The position numbers were made by a program, and so were the translations under genes. Below, in pieces: positions 6,587-10,559 of a stretch of DNA of 10,559 bases. Below the pieces are notes generated by a model. It had not been told where the DNA came from. It made no database searches and saw only the letters and a program-made list of their open reading frames with translations. Within the stretch, counting starts at the first letter, position 1, and each line of letters opens with the position of its first letter. This DNA is from JAVBOJ01 sp031550755 (GTDB taxonomy: Bacteria; Bacillota; Clostridia; Oscillospirales; UBA929): NCBI GenBank assembly GCA_031550755.1, contig JAVBOJ010000062.1, positions 1 through 10,559 on the forward strand, read 5' to 3'.

Positions 6587-9058
6587 ATGCCGCAATCTCA
6601 ATTTGTCGATCCCGCCAAGGTGCGCGCGCCCGGACAGCTCACCTTCGACCCCATTCCGCTCAATCAGTACAGCCTGCCGTTCGCCGAGGGGCGCAAGGCG
6701 TTTTCCGACGCCGACCTGCTGGGCATTTTCCATGATATGCAGATGATCCGAGAGTTCGAGGGGATGCTCTACAGCGTGCGCACCACCAAGCAGTACAACG
6801 GCGTGGAGTACACCTACACCGGCCCGGCGCACCTCTATACCGGGCAGGAGGCCGCCGCCGTCGGCATGGCGTATACCCTGACGATGGACGACATCATCAT
6901 GGGCTCCCACCGCTCGCACGGCGAGGTGCTGGCCAAGGGCTACGCCGCCATCAAGAAGCTGGGCAACAACGACCTCTATCAGATCATGAAGGACTTTTTC
7001 GGCGGCGAGATTCTCGCCCCGGTCGAGGCGCGCAACAAATCCGGCGATATGAAGGATTTGGCCTCCGACTTTTTGCTCTACGGCTTCATGGCCGAGCTGT
7101 TCGGACGGACAAACGGTTTTACCAGAGGTCTGGGCAACTCCATGCACGTCTTTTTCACCCCGTTTGGCATCTACCCCAACAACGCCATCGTCGGCGGCAG
7201 CGCCGGCATCTCGGTCGGCGCGGCGCTGTACAAAAAAATCAACCGCAAAAACGGTTTGGTCGTCTGCAACATCGGCGACGGCTCTCTCGGCTGCGGACCG
7301 GTGTGGGAAGCGCTCAACTTCGCCTCGCAGGATCAGTTTACCAAGCTGTGGGAAGGCGATATGCGCGGCGGCCTGCCCCTGATTTTCAACTTCTTCAACA
7401 ACCATTACGGCATGGGCGGCCAGACCTCGGGCGAGACCATGGCCTATGACATCCTCGCCCGCGTCGGCGCGGGCATCTCCCCGACCCAGCTGCACGCCGA
7501 GCGCATCGACGGCTACAATCCGCTGGCCGTCATCGACGCGTTTGCCCGCAAGCGGCAGATCATTGAGGAAAAACGCGGCCCGGTGCTGCTGGACACGGTG
7601 ACCTACCGCTATGTCGGCCACAGCGCCACCGACGCCTCCTCCTACCGCACCAAAGAGGAGATTGAGGCGTGGCAGAAGGCCGACGCCATCGCCGCCTTCC
7701 GCGGCGAGCTGCTGAAAAACGGCGTGGCCGACGAGAAAACCCTGTCCGGCGTCGAGCAGGGCATCCGCGACCGGGTCACCCGCATCATGAAGCTGGCCAT
7801 TGACGAGGATGTTTCGCCCCGCATGGATCTGGTCAAGGATCCCGACGCCATCCGGCAGTATATGTTCTCCAACCAAAAGGTCGCCAAAATGGATGACCGC
7901 GCGCCCGATGTGACCATCCCCAAGGAGCAAAACAGCCGGGTCGCCAAGCTGAGGGACAAATCCCGCGCCGCCGTGGACAAGGACGGCAAGCCGGTGTCCA
8001 AGATCAAGCAGATTTCAACCCGCGACGCGTTGTTTGAGGCGGTTATAGATAAAGTCTATGAGGACCCCACCCTCATCGCCTTCGGCGAAGACAACCGCGA
8101 CTGGGGCGGCGCGTTCGGCGTTTACGGCGGCGTGACCGAGTCGGTGCCGTACCACCGCTTCTTCAATGCGCCCATTTCCGAGGGCACCATCGTCGCGGCG
8201 GCGGTCGGTTACGGCCTCTGCGGCGGCCGGGCGATCCCCGAGCTGATGTACTGCGATTTCCTCGGCCGCGCCGGCGACGAGGTGTTCAACCAGCTCTCCA
8301 AATGGCAGTCCATGTCGGCCGGCGTGCTCAAAATGCCGGTGGTGCTGCGGGTCAGCGTCGGCTCCAAATACGGCGCCCAGCACGCGCAGGACTGGACGTC
8401 GCTCGTCACCCACATTCCCGGGCTCAAGGTCTGTTTCCCCGCCACGCCTTACGACGCTAAGGGGCTCATGACCGCCGCGCTCAACGGCACCGATCCGGTG
8501 GTATTCTTCGAGAGCCAGAAGCTCTACGACATGGGCGAGCAGTTCCACGACGGCGGCGTGCCCGAGGGCTCGTATGAAATTCCGCTGGGACAGCCGGATA
8601 TCAAGCGCGTCGGCTCCGATCTCACCATTTTGTCCATCGGCGCGTCGTTGTACGCCGCGATGGAGGCCGCCGAGCAGCTGCAGGAAAAATACAGCCTCTC
8701 GGCTGAGGTCATCGACGCGCGCTGTCTCGTGCCGTTTGATTACTCTCTGGTGGTCGAGTCGGTCAAAAAGACCGGGCGTATCGTGCTGATCTCCGACGCC
8801 TGCGAGCGCGGCTCGCACTTAAACGATATGGCCCGCAACATCACCGAGTTTGCCTTTGATTACCTCGACGCCCCGCCGGTTGTGGTGGGCGCGCCCAACG
8901 TCATCTCCCCCTGCCCCGAGCTGGAGCATTGGTATTATCCGCAGGCGTCGTGGATTCTCGACGCCGTCAGCGAAAAGATTTTGCCTTTGCCCTGTCACAC
9001 CCCGCGCCTCAGCTTCACCACGGTGGAGAAAATGCGCCGGGAAAAGCTGGGTATTTAG
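6587..9058 (+). CDS. 2-oxoacid dehydrogenase E1, alpha and beta subunits fused in one chain
   Basis: This is the thiamine diphosphate-dependent E1 that decarboxylates the 2-oxoacid and acylates E2. It is normally two proteins; here one 823-residue chain carries both. The alpha part (about 40-410) has SHRSHGE at 107-113, the ThDP-Mg motif from GDGS at 230-233 to NN at 271-272, and YRYVGHSATDASSYRTKEE around His345. A charged linker (about 411-473) leads to the beta part (about 474-815), with catalytic Glu532 in APISEG, GAQHAQDW around His599, PGLKVCFPATPYDAKGL and the C-terminal transketolase-like domain. The alpha half has extra sequence relative to typical E1 alpha around 126-165 and 248-261. 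AGGAGG is 8 nt before ATG and 7 nt after the lpdA stop. The YRYxGHS and PGLKV phrases point to the pyruvate/acetoin class. Fused alpha/beta E1 proteins are known, but the separate-subunit form is commoner. Confidence 0.93.
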   Translation: MPQSQFVDPAKVRAPGQLTFDPIPLNQYSLPFAEGRKAFSDADLLGIFHDMQMIREFEGMLYSVRTTKQYNGVEYTYTGPAHLYTGQEAAAVGMAYTLTMDDIIMGSHRSHGEVLAKGYAAIKKLGNNDLYQIMKDFFGGEILAPVEARNKSGDMKDLASDFLLYGFMAELFGRTNGFTRGLGNSMHVFFTPFGIYPNNAIVGGSAGISVGAALYKKINRKNGLVVCNIGDGSLGCGPVWEALNFASQDQFTKLWEGDMRGGLPLIFNFFNNHYGMGGQTSGETMAYDILARVGAGISPTQLHAERIDGYNPLAVIDAFARKRQIIEEKRGPVLLDTVTYRYVGHSATDASSYRTKEEIEAWQKADAIAAFRGELLKNGVADEKTLSGVEQGIRDRVTRIMKLAIDEDVSPRMDLVKDPDAIRQYMFSNQKVAKMDDRAPDVTIPKEQNSRVAKLRDKSRAAVDKDGKPVSKIKQISTRDALFEAVIDKVYEDPTLIAFGEDNRDWGGAFGVYGGVTESVPYHRFFNAPISEGTIVAAAVGYGLCGGRAIPELMYCDFLGRAGDEVFNQLSKWQSMSAGVLKMPVVLRVSVGSKYGAQHAQDWTSLVTHIPGLKVCFPATPYDAKGLMTAALNGTDPVVFFESQKLYDMGEQFHDGGVPEGSYEIPLGQPDIKRVGSDLTILSIGASLYAAMEAAEQLQEKYSLSAEVIDARCLVPFDYSLVVESVKKTGRIVLISDACERGSHLNDMARNITEFAFDYLDAPPVVVGAPNVISPCPELEHWYYPQASWILDAVSEKILPLPCHTPRLSFTTVEKMRREKLGI

Positions 9059-9072
9059 GGATCGGCGCGTGA

Positions 9073-9229
9073 GGATTGCATCAGGGGTTGATTCGATGGC
9101 GTTAAAATTGGATCAGTCGCTCTGGGTCTGGGGACAAGACATTGTTTATGACGCGCTCGCCCCCAAGCAAGTATACGAAGGCGTCAAGTTGCCCGCTGCG
9201 GCATCCGCCGTCAACCCCTGATCCAATCC
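9073..9229. repeat. Imperfect 19-bp inverted repeat behind the E1 gene
   Basis: GGATTGCATCAGGGGTTGA (9073-9091) and the reverse complement of TCAACCCCTGATCCAATCC (9211-9229) match at 18 of 19 positions and enclose about 120 bp. Ten bases of the arm, ATTGGATCAG, recur a third time at 9107-9116. No flanking target duplication is obvious, so a small mobile element is possible but unproven. In RNA, the long-range stem would lie in the 3' tail of the dehydrogenase operon, upstream of its terminator. Confidence 0.7.
9096..9221 (+). CDS. Possible small ORF of 41 codons in the operon tail
   Basis: An ATG at 9096 opens a 41-codon frame beginning MALKLDQSLWVWGQDIVYDA and ending at TGA 9219-9221. AGGGG at 9083-9087 sits 8 nt upstream, an acceptable ribosome binding site, and the frame starts 37 bp after the E1 stop. 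I do not recognise the product; it has no membrane segment, cysteine motif or signal peptide. The ribosome binding site and the stop codon lie in opposite arms of the 19-bp inverted repeat. A chance frame is as likely as a gene, and its codon use is more mixed than in the neighbours. Confidence 0.22.
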   Translation: MALKLDQSLWVWGQDIVYDALAPKQVYEGVKLPAAASAVNP

Positions 9230-9276
9230 ATGCCAAGGCGGCATGCGCCGATTTTATCAATCATGCTCTTGGGGGC
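9159..9276. repeat. 9-bp inverted repeat interleaved with the 19-bp repeat
   Basis: GCCCCCAAG (9159-9167) and CTTGGGGGC (9268-9276) are exact reverse complements. One arm lies inside and the other outside the 19-bp inverted repeat, so both stems could form together only as a pseudoknot-like fold. The structural role is inference. Confidence 0.45.
9198..9250 (+). repeat. 13-bp near-direct repeat, each copy able to form a small hairpin
   Basis: GCGGCATCCGCCG (9198-9210) and GCGGCATGCGCCG (9238-9250) differ at one base and are offset by exactly 40 bp. Each contains CGGC-NNNN-GCCG, a 4-bp stem with a tetraloop. They bracket the right arm of the 19-bp inverted repeat. Confidence 0.5.
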
Positions 9277-9302
9277 TAAAGTTCCGGCGGCAAAATATCG
9301 AT

Positions 9303-9337
9303 AAAAGGACTGGGAATATTTTTCCCGGTCCTTTTTT
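9303..9337 (+). terminator. Strong intrinsic terminator ending the dehydrogenase operon
   Basis: A long stem pairs AAAAGGACTGGGAA (9303-9316) with TTCCCGGTCCTTTT (9322-9335) around a 5-nt loop, with one T-G wobble, and ends in a run of six T (9332-9337). The run of A on the 5' side would give weak termination from the other strand as well. It isolates the operon and its structured tail from the riboswitch leader. Confidence 0.92.
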
Positions 9338-9358
9338 GTGGCCGTGGGCAATGTTCCT

Positions 9359-9406
9359 TTGACAGAAAACCGCTTCTCCTGTATGCGTAATGAGGGACAG
9401 TATAAT
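9359..9406 (+). promoter_or_regulatory. Promoter region for the riboswitch-sigma transcript
   Basis: TATAAT at 9401-9406 is a perfect -10 box and would start RNA near 9413, about ten bases before the aptamer, which fits well. There is no good -35 at 16-18 bp from it. A perfect TTGACA lies at 9359-9364 but is 36 bp away, and the best -10 at its own correct spacing (TATGCG, 9382-9387) is weak. The exact promoter is therefore uncertain, and an activator or an alternative sigma factor is possible. Confidence 0.5.
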
Positions 9407-9423
9407 TCCCGGAGAACCCAACA

Positions 9424-9508
9424 TGATAAAGGCAAACCTGCTGAAAGGCAGGGACGCAAAACCACAGGGCCTACGGCGCTTTTGCGCTATGGCTGCCGGC
9501 TGCCGAGA
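9424..9508 (+). promoter_or_regulatory. Cyclic-di-GMP-I (GEMM-I) riboswitch aptamer
   Basis: The GEMM-I core is present in order: AAAGGCAAACC (9428-9438), a stem CCTGCT/GGCAGG capped by a GAAA tetraloop, GGGACGCAAA (9451-9460), then GGGCCTACGG and TATGGCTGCCGG framing a second helix (GCGC/GCGC with a TTTT loop), and TGCCGAG at the 3' end. CCTACG with TATGG resembles the 11-nt receptor that docks the GAAA tetraloop in this class. By alignment to the Vibrio Vc2 aptamer, the ligand contacts are G9431 (Vc2 G20), A9458 (A47) and C9503 (C92). G at the Vc2-20 position favours c-di-GMP over the cGAMP-preferring variants, which carry A there. Departures are A9461, where G is usual, and a shortened 3' junction. 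It lies between a promoter and a terminator upstream of the sigma gene. Confidence 0.93.
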
Positions 9509-9534
9509 GGGTTTTTTTGTCGCCCTTTCTTCAG

Positions 9535-9569
9535 TCCGCATTCCTGTGAAAACAGGAGGCGGATTTTTT
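9535..9569 (+). terminator. Riboswitch expression-platform terminator
   Basis: TCCGC, a bulged A, and TTCCTGT (9535-9547) pair with ACAGGAG and GCGGA (9552-9563) around a GAAA loop, followed by six T (9564-9569). It lies 26 nt after the aptamer and 90 nt before the sigma gene start, where a transcription-terminating riboswitch platform belongs. The sequence alone does not say whether ligand promotes or prevents the hairpin. Confidence 0.9.
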
Positions 9570-9659
9570 ATAAAAATTTTTCGGGGGGGCCGATAGATTT
9601 GCGATATTTCATGACCTGTATAAGCAGAGGGGAAACGTACGAAATCGGGGGAATTCAAC

Positions 9660-10559
9660 ATGGCTGAGCAGGTACCTGTGGCATTGCTAAGCAGGGCGAT
9701 CGGCGGGGATACCGACGCCTTCCACCAGATCTACAAGCTCAAGAGCCGCGAGGTGCTCTATACCACCACCAAAATGATGGGCAATCCTCATGACGCGGCC
9801 GACGCCGCGCAGGAGTCTTTTTTGCGAGCCTTCCGGGACATTTCCAAGCTCAAGCACCCGGAGGCGTTCAATGTCTGGCTGTATCGTATTGTGGTGAATA
9901 CGTGCAACGGATTGTTGGGACGCACCATCGACCGGGACGCCGTAGAGGACATCGCCGAGTATCAGGACAAGATCACCGAACCAAACGAAGAATTCCTGCC
10001 GGAAGAGCTGATGGAAAGCCGTGAACGTCGGCGCGAGCTGTTCGATATTGTGGATACCCTGACGCCCGAACAGAAAACCGCCGTTTTGATGTTCTATTAT
10101 CAGCAGATGTCTCAAAACGAAATCGCGGAAACCACAGGCTCAACGGTTCAAGCGGTCAATTCCCGGCTGCAGCGGGCGCGCGGCATCATCAAGACCCAGT
10201 TGGAAAAGCTCCGTCAGAAGGGAGGCAGTCTCTGTATTATGGCCGGTTTGCCGTATCTTTCCCGCGCCTTCCTCGAAGAAGCTGAAGAGCTGATCACTGC
10301 GGACGCCACGGCGCAAGTGTGGAAAGGGATTGCCGCCGGACTTGGCGTGGCCGTGTCCACGGCGTCGGTTGCCGTGGTCGCCGCCAATCTTGGTGCCTCG
10401 GCCGCCACCATCGGAAGTCTTTCCGGCTGGGTGGGGACCAAGTTGCTGGCCGCGGTGGCGGCGGCGGTTTTTGTGGCGGGCGGCGTAACCGCCACGATGG
10501 TGCCCGGGCCGGTTCATGATTACGTACAGGAATATGTAAACATGGAGGGCTCCCCGCTG
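9660..10559 (+). CDS. ECF-type sigma-70 family factor with C-terminal membrane extension, 3' truncated
   Basis: The frame runs 300 codons from ATG 9660 (GGGGGA at 9647-9652 is the ribosome binding site) to the window end without a stop. Residues about 8-85 are sigma region 2 (AIGGDTDAF, DAADAAQESFLRAFRDI, FNVWLYRIVVN), which binds core polymerase and the -10 element. About 122-185 is region 4 with its helix-turn-helix (LTPEQKTAVLMFYYQQMSQN, EIAETTGSTVQAVNSRLQRAR), which reads the -35 element. A typical ECF factor would end near 190. This one continues through an acidic stretch (FLEEAEELITADA) into Ala/Val/Gly-rich hydrophobic segments at about 222-243 and 260-281, then toward a further domain outside the window. 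I infer membrane tethering, with the later part probably outside the cell. No separate anti-sigma gene is visible in the window. Transcription is apparently gated by the c-di-GMP riboswitch upstream. Confidence 0.9.
   Translation, partial: MAEQVPVALLSRAIGGDTDAFHQIYKLKSREVLYTTTKMMGNPHDAADAAQESFLRAFRDISKLKHPEAFNVWLYRIVVNTCNGLLGRTIDRDAVEDIAEYQDKITEPNEEFLPEELMESRERRRELFDIVDTLTPEQKTAVLMFYYQQMSQNEIAETTGSTVQAVNSRLQRARGIIKTQLEKLRQKGGSLCIMAGLPYLSRAFLEEAEELITADATAQVWKGIAAGLGVAVSTASVAVVAANLGASAATIGSLSGWVGTKLLAAVAAAVFVAGGVTATMVPGPVHDYVQEYVNMEGSPL

Noticed and set aside
6242..7930. 562-codon open frame on the - strand opposite lpdA and E1
   Set aside because: It spans the boundary of two clear + strand genes, has a low-complexity antisense-like composition and no domain I recognise. 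It is a product of GC-biased third positions.
7889..9058. Separate internal translation start for the E1 beta half at ATG 7889
   Set aside because: Only a weak AAAGG precedes it, and the reading frame is continuous from the alpha half, so a single fused protein is the simpler reading.
9599..9624. Possible second promoter (TTGCGA and TATAAG) between the riboswitch terminator and the sigma gene
   Set aside because: The spacing is only 14 bp, too short for a sigma-A promoter, and neither box is a strong match.
9338..9667. + strand open frames across the riboswitch (9338-9667 and 9390-9596)
   Set aside because: They are translations of the aptamer and terminator RNA, lack a sensible ribosome binding site, and the RNA explanation accounts for the sequence.

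Overview
The window looks like a chromosomal segment from a GC-rich member of the Firmicutes, most likely a gut-type Clostridia (Oscillospiraceae-like). The grounds are strong AGGAGG ribosome binding sites, a consensus TTGACA-17-TATAAT promoter, a TTG start codon, intrinsic terminators with T-tracts, GC-biased third codon positions next to AT-rich intergenic DNA, and a cyclic-di-GMP riboswitch leader. This placement is inference from style and gene content, not from a marker gene. All genes lie on the + strand.

Region 1 (1-3093) is a housekeeping run: the 3' five-sixths of typA/bipA (ribosome-associated GTPase, cut by the window start), birA (biotin-protein ligase without a DNA-binding domain) and exoA (AP endonuclease/exonuclease III). 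The genes overlap or nearly touch, so they are probably co-transcribed, and an intrinsic terminator at 3060-3093 ends the unit.

Region 2 (3094-9337) is a complete 2-oxoacid dehydrogenase operon with its own regulator. A consensus sigma-A promoter (3117-3145), wrapped in CATTG-type dyads, drives a DeoR-family regulator (TTG start), then E2 (one lipoyl domain), E3 (dihydrolipoyl dehydrogenase) and finally a single 823-residue E1 in which the alpha and beta subunits are fused. E1 would decarboxylate the 2-oxoacid with thiamine diphosphate, E2 would carry the acyl group on lipoyl-Lys43 to CoA, and E3 would reoxidise the lipoyl group with NAD+. E1 and E2 look more like the pyruvate/acetoin class than the branched-chain class, but the substrate is not proven. 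Behind E1 is about 245 bp of structured DNA with a 19-bp inverted repeat, other repeats and a possible 41-codon ORF, ending in a strong terminator (9303-9337).

Region 3 (9338-10559) is the most interesting part. A cyclic-di-GMP-I (GEMM-I) riboswitch aptamer (about 9424-9508) is followed by an intrinsic terminator (9535-9569) and then by an ECF-type sigma factor gene. Past sigma region 4 the protein continues into one or two hydrophobic, probably membrane-spanning segments, and it runs off the window still open after 300 codons. This suggests that cyclic-di-GMP controls transcription elongation into a membrane-tethered sigma factor.
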